DNA of 64,000 bases from Burkholderia ubonensis (GTDB taxonomy: Bacteria > Pseudomonadota > Gammaproteobacteria > Burkholderiales > Burkholderiaceae): the NCBI RefSeq assembly GCF_902833085.1, contig NZ_CADFEB010000003.1, positions 682,001-746,000 of the forward strand. Direction: 5' to 3'. The position numbers and the translations under genes are program-made. This document shows, in pieces, positions 18,170 to 25,344 of the stretch. Position 1 is the first letter of the stretch, and every line of letters starts with the position of its first letter. The notes beneath the pieces are model-generated. The model saw only the letters and a program-made list of their open reading frames with translations, had not been told where the DNA came from and ran no database searches.

Positions 18170-18514
18170 GAGTCTCCTTCCGATTCCGCATTCATTCGCC
18201 GTTCGCGCCACTGACGGACGGTCGGCGTTCGTTCCGATCCGGTTGTTCGGCCAACCGGCCAAGCCAGTTTCCGGCGGCGCCTTGCCTCGCCCCGGTCGAT
18301 CGTGAAACCGGTAAGCGCGCCGCTCGATCTTCGCCACACAAATCCTCAGGACTGCGACTTTTATCGGTCGCATGATCGAAGTCTGGTAGAAAAGCGCGTC
18401 TCACTCCATAGGCACTCCGCTTGATTGCGCCGGCTCCCGACCAGTCCGGCGCAACCCTTCCTCACCGGCCGGAAACGGCGTCCGCGACGCCGCGCCGGCC
18501 GGGCGGTTCACGAC
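18170..18514 (-). other. 345-bp intergenic stretch with a strong nested hairpin
   Basis: This is the only long gap inside operon B. Just after the RidA stop, CGGCGTC (18476-18482) pairs with GACGCCG (18486-18492), nested inside CCGGCCGG (18465-18472) and its second copy (18495-18502). There is no T-tract. It could be a processing or attenuation site that adjusts expression of the uptake genes relative to the two upstream enzymes. I see no copy of the shared promoter here. Confidence 0.4.
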
Positions 18515-18928
18515 TCAGGCCGCCCCCGACCCGGCGACCGCCACCGCCCGGATTTCGACGCACAGCCCCGGCAGCGCGAGCTGCGTCACGCCGACCGCGG
18601 TCCACGACGGGTAGCGGTCCGGAAAATACTCGTCCTTGACGGCCGCGAAGGCCTCGGTTTCGCCCTGAAGATTGGTATGGAAAGTCGTCAGCTCGACGAC
18701 GTCGGCGAGGCTCGCGCCCGCCTCCACGAGAATCGCCTTCAGCGACTCGAAGGCGATCCGGGCTTGCGCCTGCACACCCTCGCCCGGCTTCATGTCCGCG
18801 CCGATCCCGACCTGGCCCGACACCCAGATCGTGTCGCCCACGCGCGTGGCCGGCGCGAAATGGAAGGCGTCGTACCAGGCCTTGAACCCGGGCGGGATGA
18901 TCGACTGACGTTTGTTGCTGGTTGCCAT
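18515..18928 (-). CDS. RidA family (reactive imine/enamine deaminase) protein
   Basis: This 137-aa protein matches the RidA/YjgF/UK114 family: FHFAPATRVGDTIWVSGQVG near the N-terminus and CVEIRAVAV near the C-terminus, whose Arg is the usual catalytic residue. RidA proteins hydrolyse reactive imines and enamines formed by amine-oxidising flavoenzymes. That fits an operon carrying an amine oxidase, and a regulon with two of them plus a DadA-type oxidoreductase. The gene lies 17 bp after the PhyH gene. It could also be one of the RidA paralogues with an isomerase role. Confidence 0.9.
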   Translation of the reverse strand: MATSNKRQSIIPPGFKAWYDAFHFAPATRVGDTIWVSGQVGIGADMKPGEGVQAQARIAFESLKAILVEAGASLADVVELTTFHTNLQGETEAFAAVKDEYFPDRYPSWTAVGVTQLALPGLCVEIRAVAVAGSGAA

Positions 18929-18945
18929 GAGTTGAACTCCTTTGT

Positions 18946-19779
18946 TCAGACGAGTTGGCGGAAACAGGGGGCGCGGAACGGATCGCCTGCTTTCAGCGAC
19001 GCCAGCTCCTCGACAAACAGCACGCCCGCCGGCGTAAAGCCCGACGCACTGTTTTCGGGCAGTGGGCTGAAAACGGCGTCGTCGCCGAAGAAGCGCAGCA
19101 CGAGCGTGTGGCGGTCAGGGAAATCGGCGTCCACCACGCCGCCGCCGTGCAGCACGCCGGGATGCAGCAGCAGGACGTCGCCGGGCTTCGTTGCCCACGA
19201 GATGACTTCGTAGGCATCCGGATCGGCGCGCCGCGCCGCTTCGATATCCGGCATCCGCGGCCACACGCCGCCGCCGTGCAGCGGCTCGGTCGGATCGTCG
19301 GCGTTCCGGAACGTCGTGCCGTCGTGACGCGTGCCACGATGCGAACCGCGGACGATCTCCAGCGCATTGCGCTTCGGGACGGCCTCGAAGCTGATCCACG
19401 CGTTGCCGAAGTGCGTTCCTTCCCACGGCAGGTACGACGTGTCCTGGTGCCACAGCGAGCGAGCGCCCTTGCCGCCCTTCTTCAGGAAGAGTTCCTCGGC
19501 GAAATACCAGACGTGCTTCGAGCCCCACAGCTCGGCAAACAGCTTGCCGATCGGCAGCTTGCTGACCAGTTCGTCGAGACGTTCCTTCGCGTACGGATTG
19601 GCGTTGTCGACGTGCGACTTGAGCTCGGTGCCGTCGAGCATGCTGGAAACCATCGGGCCAGGATTCTCGATGCCCCAGTCAAATGCCGCCCGGCACATCG
19701 CCAGCTGTTCGTCGTCGAGCAGGCCTTCGATCAGCACTGCGCCATCCTCTGCGAAAGCCCTGCGCTTGGATTCATCCAT
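18946..19779 (-). CDS. Phytanoyl-CoA dioxygenase (PhyH) family protein
   Basis: The start is set at ATG 19779 because AGGAG precedes it and the longer frame would overlap promoter copy 3. The 277-aa product has the Fe(II) ligands His111-x-Asp113 in SLWHQDTSYLPW, a distal His in GVLHGGG and a 2-oxoglutarate-binding Arg in LVLRFFGDD. It should hydroxylate a substrate using 2-oxoglutarate and oxygen in the cytoplasm. As the first gene of operon B it may perform a hydroxylation that leads to N-dealkylation or chain entry. Confidence 0.88.
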   Translation of the reverse strand: MDESKRRAFAEDGAVLIEGLLDDEQLAMCRAAFDWGIENPGPMVSSMLDGTELKSHVDNANPYAKERLDELVSKLPIGKLFAELWGSKHVWYFAEELFLKKGGKGARSLWHQDTSYLPWEGTHFGNAWISFEAVPKRNALEIVRGSHRGTRHDGTTFRNADDPTEPLHGGGVWPRMPDIEAARRADPDAYEVISWATKPGDVLLLHPGVLHGGGVVDADFPDRHTLVLRFFGDDAVFSPLPENSASGFTPAGVLFVEELASLKAGDPFRAPCFRQLV

Positions 19780-19839
19780 CGGTCGTCTCCTGATGAGTCG
19801 AATGAGAGCTCGGTCGCGAATGCTTCCGATGTTTCTCTC

Positions 19840-19873
19840 ATAGAACATGTTGCCAATGTTAGGTCATGATGAC
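19840..19873 (-). promoter_or_regulatory. Conserved promoter/operator copy 3 (operon B)
   Basis: -35 ATGACC (19867-19862), 16-bp spacer, -10 TTCTAT (19845-19840). The palindrome GTCAT-N-ATGAC at 19863-19873 overlaps the -35. It lies about 60 bp before the PhyH start codon and right behind the terminator of operon C, whose last gene is a TetR regulator. Confidence 0.7.
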
Positions 19874-19880
19874 AAAAACA

Positions 19881-19911
19881 AAAAAATAAAAAAGACAGGG
19901 TATTCCCTGTC
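19881..19911 (-). terminator. Rho-independent terminator of operon C
   Basis: GACAGGG (19894-19900), TATT loop, CCCTGTC (19905-19911), then a T-rich tract interrupted once on the minus strand. It follows the TetR stop by 36 bases. Confidence 0.9.
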
Positions 19912-19947
19912 CGGTGCAGCGTGTGGGGGGCGCGACGCGACGCGCCG

Positions 19948-20592
19948 TCAATCAGGCATGCGATCGAACACCGCACGCGCAAAGAAGCCGGCCAGCACCG
20001 CGTCGGCCAGCTCGTCGGTGACACGCTGCGGATCGACGGCGTAACAGGACTGCACACCGTCGCACAGCCCCAGCAGCCCGACCGCCAGCAGCTCCGCGGG
20101 CAGCGGCAGCGCCGCACCCGTGCGTTCCGCGAGACCCGCGACGTACGCCGTCATCCGGCTCTGCCTGTCCCGCAGAAATGCGTTGAAATGCTCGCGGAAT
20201 CGCGCATCGCGAACCGCCTGCAGCTTCGCTTCCATCCACATCAGGAACGACTCGTGCCGGCGAAAGTGCTGCCGATAGTGCTCGAGCGCCATCCTTTGCA
20301 CCTCGTCGCGGGGGCCGCCCGTTTCGAGAATCCGCTGCAATTCCGCATTGATCTCGTCGCAATCGCGCTTGAGCAACTCGAGCAGCAGCTCGGTCTTGTC
20401 ACTGAAATTCGAGTAGAACGCGCCACGCGTATGGCCGGCCAGTATCGCGATCTCCTCGATGCTCGCCGCGCAGTATCCCTTCTTCAGGAACACCGCGCGC
20501 GCGGCAGTCAGCAGGCATTCACGCGTCCGGTCCCGCTTCTGCACCCGGGTCAGGCGTGGCGGATTCACGGGCGCGCCTCCGGCTGCCGCCAT
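19948..20592 (-). CDS. TetR/AcrR family transcriptional regulator
   Basis: The 214-aa product (ATG at 20592; a TTG at 20616 overlapping the upstream stop is an alternative) has a TetR helix-turn-helix, RTRECLLTAARAVFLKKGY through IEEIAILAGHTRGAFYSNFSDK, then a helical ligand domain. It is the last gene of operon C, coupled to the membrane protein gene and followed by a terminator and promoter copy 3. It is a second candidate for the regulator of the GTCAT-N-ATGAC operators; its AGHTRGAFYSNF recognition helix is of the common AcrR type. Confidence 0.88.
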   Translation of the reverse strand: MAAAGGAPVNPPRLTRVQKRDRTRECLLTAARAVFLKKGYCAASIEEIAILAGHTRGAFYSNFSDKTELLLELLKRDCDEINAELQRILETGGPRDEVQRMALEHYRQHFRRHESFLMWMEAKLQAVRDARFREHFNAFLRDRQSRMTAYVAGLAERTGAALPLPAELLAVGLLGLCDGVQSCYAVDPQRVTDELADAVLAGFFARAVFDRMPD

Positions 20593-20608
20593 CGGCGGCG
20601 CATCGCGC

Positions 20609-21301
20609 TCATGCAAGGCGACGATGCCGGCCCCGCGCCGACGGGATGTCCCCGACGCGATCCGTCCGATTGGCGCGCTCCAGCGCGCAATACGCGTAAT
20701 AGAGCGAGGCCGTGACGTACGACCACGTCACCAGCGCGAGCACGAAGAAATTGAACACGACGTTGTGCGCGTCGCCGGGTATCGGATAGAAATCGTAGAT
20801 ACAGGCGATCACCTGCGATGCGACCAGGGCCACGGTCGTGGTCACCGCATGAAACAGCTGCCCCGCGCCCAGGAGTCTCCGCACGAAGTAGGCCAGATAG
20901 ATCGACAGGAGCGCCCACATCGCGACGTAGAAGTAAGGCAGCACCTTGGCGATGAAACCGGCGCCCACCAGCACGGCGGTCCCCGCGAAGGACATCGCGA
21001 ACAGCGCGACATCCTGGCGCGCCGACGGCTTGTAGCCGTGCGTCACCGCCATCAGGCCCGCGACGGCGACGATCGGCATGCCGAACCCGCGGGAAAACGC
21101 ATCCAGCACATGCGAGACGAGACCCGAGACCTCGAAGCCGGTTGCAAAATAGATCAGCGCATTGGTCGAGGAAACCGTCACGATCAGCCACTCGATCCCC
21201 AGCAGGTAGTTACGCTTCTTGAGGAACTTCCAACCGTAGATGCACGTCGTCGTTGCCAGCAACGCGCTGGCCAGGCAAAGCACGAAAGTTCTCTGATCCA
21301 T
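20609..21301 (-). CDS. Seven-helix integral membrane protein of unknown function
   Basis: From ATG 21301, preceded by AGGAGG, the 230-aa product shows seven hydrophobic segments at about residues 5-22, 32-52, 67-85, 98-118, 122-142, 152-172 and 186-210, with short polar loops. I do not recognise the family. It lies 34 bp downstream of a diheme cytochrome c gene and overlaps or abuts the TetR gene. A role in linking the periplasmic cytochrome to the respiratory chain or in transport of the amine is possible from context only. Confidence 0.6.
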   Translation of the reverse strand: MDQRTFVLCLASALLATTTCIYGWKFLKKRNYLLGIEWLIVTVSSTNALIYFATGFEVSGLVSHVLDAFSRGFGMPIVAVAGLMAVTHGYKPSARQDVALFAMSFAGTAVLVGAGFIAKVLPYFYVAMWALLSIYLAYFVRRLLGAGQLFHAVTTTVALVASQVIACIYDFYPIPGDAHNVVFNFFVLALVTWSYVTASLYYAYCALERANRTDRVGDIPSARGRHRRLA

Positions 21302-21335
21302 GATTAAACGCCTCCTTCCGATTGCATTGGTTTGG

Positions 21336-21992
21336 TCATTGTTTCGCCGGCCTGGCGCTCGCCAGGTAGTGAGCGACCGCCTTGCGGTCTTCCGGCGACA
21401 TGGCCGCGGCGACGCGCTGCATCGTGCCGGTGGATTCGCTGCGCGTGCCGGCGGCAAACGCGTCGAGCTGCTTCAGCACGTAGTCGACGCCTTGCCCCGC
21501 GAGGCGCGGAAACGGGCCCTGGCCCATCAGCTGCGCGCCGTGACACGCCGCGCATGCCCCTGCCTTCGCCAGTTGCTCGCCGCGCGCCTTCAACCGGGCA
21601 TCCGGCTCGAAGAAGCGATTCTCGGCAGCGGTCTGCTTCGCGTAGTAATCGGACAGGCGCTTGATCTCGGCGTCGCTCAGCGTCATCGCGAGCGGGCCCA
21701 TGATCGGATTGGTCCGCCGTCCATCGGCAAACTTGTGCAGTTGATCGGCGATGTATGCGGGCGGCTGACCCGCCAGGCTCGGATAGCCCTGATTCAGCGA
21801 ATTGCCGTTGACGCCGTGGCAGCTGAGGCACACGTCGGGCAAGCGCGGCCACGGGCCGCCGTCGGCCTGACTGGCCTGCGCGGACGCCGTGACGTAGCGC
21901 TGCAGGCGATAGAGATCGACGAGACCGGGTCCGTAAATCGCAAGCAGGACCACGACGACGGCGGCGACGGCGAACAGGATGCGTTTCTTCAT
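21336..21992 (-). CDS. Membrane-anchored diheme cytochrome c (amine oxidase partner 2)
   Basis: From ATG 21992 with AGGAG upstream, the 218-aa product has an N-terminal anchor (residues 4-20) and two heme motifs, CLSCH at 55-59 and CAACH at 147-151, with Met ligands likely in NPIMGP and GTMQR. It is a clear paralogue of the cytochrome at 8788-9564 but ends cleanly after HYLASARPAKQ. Its gene begins 11 bp after the amine oxidase stop, so the two should work as a periplasmic dehydrogenase/electron acceptor pair. Confidence 0.92.
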   Translation of the reverse strand: MKKRILFAVAAVVVVLLAIYGPGLVDLYRLQRYVTASAQASQADGGPWPRLPDVCLSCHGVNGNSLNQGYPSLAGQPPAYIADQLHKFADGRRTNPIMGPLAMTLSDAEIKRLSDYYAKQTAAENRFFEPDARLKARGEQLAKAGACAACHGAQLMGQGPFPRLAGQGVDYVLKQLDAFAAGTRSESTGTMQRVAAAMSPEDRKAVAHYLASARPAKQ

Positions 21993-22003
21993 GTCGGCTC
22001 TCC

Positions 22004-23503
22004 TTATGCCCGGCGCAGCGCATTGAGCGCCTGGAGCGCACCCTGGTGGCCCGAACGCACGGCGCCATCCATATAGCCGGCCCAGATGTTCGCCGTTTCG
22101 GTGCCCGACCAGATCAGGTTGCCGCACGGCGGCCGCAGTGCGTCACCATGCGTGCTCCAGAAACCCGGCGGAATCGCCGACACGCAGGTGATCGTCCATG
22201 GGTCCGCCTGCCCCCAGTCCTGATCGTGGTAAGCCACCGGCGACAGCGCTTCCTTGCCCCACGCCTGCGCATAGATCTCCGTATGCATGCGCTGCGCCGC
22301 CTGAAGGTCCGACGGCATCACCGCGTTCTTGACGAACGCATTGATGATCCCGATCTCGCCCCCCGGAGGCGAGTTGTCGTAGGCCCAGATGATCGGCCCG
22401 TCGAACTGGAAGATGTGACCGTTCAATCCCTTGTCGCGCCAGAACGGGCGCTTGTAGATCATCGCCGTCTTGCGCGCCGGCGAATGAGCGGGCCATGCGC
22501 GTTGCAGCGCGGCCCGCTTTGCCGGCAGCGGCGGATCGAATTGCACCTGGTTGCACAACGCCGGATGGATCGCCATGATGACTTTCCGGGCGCGCACCAC
22601 GCCGTGGTCCGTATGCAGCGCGACGACGTCGCGATCCCAATCGGCGATCCGGCGCACCGGCGACGACAGGCGCACCTTGTCGCCGAGCTGCCGCGCCATC
22701 TTGATGCTGAGGATCTGCGAGCCGCCGACGAACCGGGTTTCCTGCGCGCTGTGCCGGATGGAGTCGAGCTGCGAGTAATCGCAATCGGCCGAGTTGATCA
22801 TCGACAGGAAGTGCAGCAGCCCCATCTTGGCCGGCATCACGCCGCCGGAAAGCGCGATCGACCCGTTCCATCCGATCCGGTCTTCCGCCGCGATGTTCTG
22901 CGTGGCCAGCCAGTCGCCGACCGAAAGCTTGTCGAACTCGGCGAGCTTCGGCGACTTCCACGGCGCGCCCGAAGGCACGTCGCGCGACAGCTTGCCGAGC
23001 CTGGCGCCGATGGCCTCGTCGGTGCCGAAGGTGCCGTCCAGGTCCACCTCCGCGCGGCCGTCGCCGCCGAGCACGACCGTCTTTCCCTTGTAGTAGCTCG
23101 GGAAGGTGCCGACCTCCAGCTCGCGCGCCAGATCCGCCACGGCGGTCTGGCCGGGCCCGATCCACTGGCCCCCGACTTCGGTGACGTAGCCGCCGCCCGC
23201 GTCGTAGTTGAGCGTCCGCCCGCCCACGCGGTCCCGCGCCTCCAGGACCAGGAACGACTCGCAGCCGGCGTAGCGCAGGTCGCGCGCGGCGGTCAGGCCG
23301 GCCAGCCCCGCGCCGACGATGACGACATCGAGCACGTCGCCCGGGTTGCCCGCCGCCTGGGCAGCGCCGGCGTTTGCCCGGGCGGCGCCCATTGCGATGC
23401 CGGCGGCGGCGACGGAGGTGCCGGCGTACTTGAGCCATTGCCTTCGCTGCGGGTCGGCCGAACGGTTGGATGAAGACTTCTTCGCCATGGTGTCTTTTCT
23501 CAT
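22004..23503 (-). CDS. Tat-exported flavin monoamine oxidase/dehydrogenase 2
   Basis: This 499-aa protein has a twin-arginine signal (QRRQWLK, Arg20-Arg21), the FAD motif DVVIVGAGLAGLTAARDL and the C-terminal SGTETANIWAGYMDGAVRSG. It is closely similar along its whole length to the enzyme at 9565-11067. A second in-frame ATG at 23488 (MAKKSS) is an alternative start; neither has a convincing ribosome site. As the first gene of operon C with its own copy of the shared promoter, it is probably expressed together with the first pair, perhaps acting on a second amine in the same pathway. Confidence 0.9.
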   Translation of the reverse strand: MRKDTMAKKSSSNRSADPQRRQWLKYAGTSVAAAGIAMGAARANAGAAQAAGNPGDVLDVVIVGAGLAGLTAARDLRYAGCESFLVLEARDRVGGRTLNYDAGGGYVTEVGGQWIGPGQTAVADLARELEVGTFPSYYKGKTVVLGGDGRAEVDLDGTFGTDEAIGARLGKLSRDVPSGAPWKSPKLAEFDKLSVGDWLATQNIAAEDRIGWNGSIALSGGVMPAKMGLLHFLSMINSADCDYSQLDSIRHSAQETRFVGGSQILSIKMARQLGDKVRLSSPVRRIADWDRDVVALHTDHGVVRARKVIMAIHPALCNQVQFDPPLPAKRAALQRAWPAHSPARKTAMIYKRPFWRDKGLNGHIFQFDGPIIWAYDNSPPGGEIGIINAFVKNAVMPSDLQAAQRMHTEIYAQAWGKEALSPVAYHDQDWGQADPWTITCVSAIPPGFWSTHGDALRPPCGNLIWSGTETANIWAGYMDGAVRSGHQGALQALNALRRA

Positions 23504-23677
23504 GCCAGGAAAGTCATGCGTCAGCAGCCCGTCGAGGCAGCGCGCGCGAGACGGTTGCCCGGAATCGGGATCCGGATCGAATCGAAGGAAATGCGCCGAC
23601 GGCCCTGCATCCCTTCGGCTTCCGAAATAAAACCCCTTCGGCGCCGGCTGGTTTTCGGGCGTCCCACCTCTCCATTT

Positions 23678-23711
23678 CTAGTACACATTACAAAACATAG
23701 GTCATGATACA
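23678..23711 (-). promoter_or_regulatory. Conserved promoter/operator copy 4 (operon C)
   Basis: -35 ATGACC (23705-23700), 16-bp spacer, -10 TACTAG (23683-23678). The palindrome at 23701-23711 has one arm altered (GTCAT-G-ATACA), so this copy may be less tightly controlled. The surrounding 23504-23909 gap holds only this element and the adjacent terminator; nothing is seen at 23753-23909. Confidence 0.65.
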
Positions 23712-23724
23712 TAACATGAAGGAG

Positions 23725-23752
23725 AAAAAAAAAGACAGGGTATTCCCCTGTC
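23725..23752 (-). terminator. Rho-independent terminator of the RND efflux operon
   Basis: GACAGGG (23734-23740), loop TATTC, CCCTGTC (23746-23752), followed on the minus strand by nine T. It stands 157 bases past the outer-membrane factor stop. Confidence 0.9.
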
Positions 23753-23909
23753 TTCAGACTGCTGACGCGCACCGTTCGGCTCTAAACATGGACTGGCACA
23801 GCGCCCTCGGCGCGGCGCTTGCTTCCCGCAGGCCGCCGGCGAACATCCCGCTGCCGGCGCCCCCTTCCGAGCCGGGCGCGCGTCTCCCGCACGACGCGCC
23901 GGCCCGGCG

Positions 23910-25340
23910 TCATTGCGCCTTCGCCATCGGCGCGACGTCGGTATCCGTCAGGCCGCCGCCGAGCGCCTTGTAGAGCGCAACGGCATTGCCGAGTTCGCTG
24001 CGTCGCAGGTCGAGCAACGCCTGTCGCGCCGCATACAGTTGCCGCTGCGAATCCAGCAACTCCAGCCGCCCTTCGATGCCCGCGCGATAGCGCAGGTTCG
24101 ACAGGTCGGTGCGGCGTTCGGCGCTGAGGACCACGCGGGTCTGCGCGTCGATCTGCCGGCCGTAGGTTTCGCGGCCGGCGAGGCCGTCCGCGACCTCGCG
24201 GAACGCGGTCTGGATCGCCCGCTCGTATTCGGCGACGGCGCTCGACTTGCGCACCTCCGCCAGACGCAGTTCGGAACGCAGCCTGCCGCCCTGGAAGATC
24301 GGCACCGTCACTTGCGGGGAGAAGGCCCACGTGCGCTGGCCGCCGTCGAACAGGTGGCCGAAGCTCGGGCTGATGAAGCCCAGCGTCGTCGTCAGCGACA
24401 GCCGCGGGAAGAACGCGGCGCGCGCCGCCCCGATATCCGCGTTGGCGGCCACCAGGTTCTGTTCGGCCTGCCGGATGTCCGGCCGCCGGAACAGCAGCTC
24501 GGACGGCAACCCCGCCGGCAGCGCGGTGATGACCGGCTGGCGCTCCAGCGGCACCGGTTCGGGCAGATCCTTGGGCAGCTCGGTGCCGACCAGCAGCCGC
24601 AGTGCGTTGCGCGCCTGGTCGACGGCGCGCGTGCGCGCCTCGAGGTCCGCGGCCGCGCTCGCGACCTGGCCTTCGGCCTGCGCGACGTCGACGCCGCTGG
24701 CCTGATGGGCTTCCCTCAGGCGCAGCGCCAAATCGAGCGACTGCCGCCAGTCGGCGAGCGTGCGTTCGGACAGCGCGCGCTGCTCCTGCGCGAGGCGCTC
24801 GGCGAAGTACGCATCCGCCACCGCGCCGACGAGCGAAATCTGCACGGCTCGGCGCCCCTCGTCGCTTGCCAGATAGCGCGCAAACGCGGCATCCGACAGC
24901 GACTTCACGCGGCCGAACAGATCGATTTCGAACGCGCTGATCCCGATGTTCACGCCGTACTGATTCTGCGTGGACTCGAGAATCGGCGGGTTCGATTGCG
25001 AATCCGCGGGGGTGCGCTGGCGCGTAAAGCCGGCGCCGGCATTGACGGACGGCAACCGGGCCGAGCGCTGGATGCCGTACTGGGCCTGCGCCGCCTCCAC
25101 GTTCAGCGTGGCCAGGCGCAGGTCGCGATTGTTCTCGAGCGCGAGCTCGATCAGGCGCTGCAGGCGACGGTCGCCGAACATCGTGCGCCAGCCGAGATCG
25201 GCCGCGTTCGCACCGGCTTGCGGCGCGGCGCCTTGCGTGTAGGCGGTCGGCACCGGCAGTTCGGGCTTCACCAGCTTGGGTGCCATCGAGCAGGCCGACA
25301 GGGCCAGGGCGACGGCGACGGGAAGAACTAGCAATCGCAT
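23910..25340 (-). CDS. NodT-family outer-membrane efflux lipoprotein
   Basis: The 476-aa protein begins MRLLVLPVAVALALSAC, a lipoprotein signal with Cys17 as the lipidation site. The body carries the two TolC-type repeats (PELPVPTAYTQG start, helical hairpins rich in Ala, Leu and Arg, and the LLFRRPDIRQAEQNL motif typical of OprM/NodT). It forms the outer-membrane channel of the tripartite pump. It starts 4 bp after the transporter stop codon. Confidence 0.93.
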   Translation of the reverse strand: MRLLVLPVAVALALSACSMAPKLVKPELPVPTAYTQGAAPQAGANAADLGWRTMFGDRRLQRLIELALENNRDLRLATLNVEAAQAQYGIQRSARLPSVNAGAGFTRQRTPADSQSNPPILESTQNQYGVNIGISAFEIDLFGRVKSLSDAAFARYLASDEGRRAVQISLVGAVADAYFAERLAQEQRALSERTLADWRQSLDLALRLREAHQASGVDVAQAEGQVASAAADLEARTRAVDQARNALRLLVGTELPKDLPEPVPLERQPVITALPAGLPSELLFRRPDIRQAEQNLVAANADIGAARAAFFPRLSLTTTLGFISPSFGHLFDGGQRTWAFSPQVTVPIFQGGRLRSELRLAEVRKSSAVAEYERAIQTAFREVADGLAGRETYGRQIDAQTRVVLSAERRTDLSNLRYRAGIEGRLELLDSQRQLYAARQALLDLRRSELGNAVALYKALGGGLTDTDVAPMAKAQ

Positions 25341-25344
25341 GACA

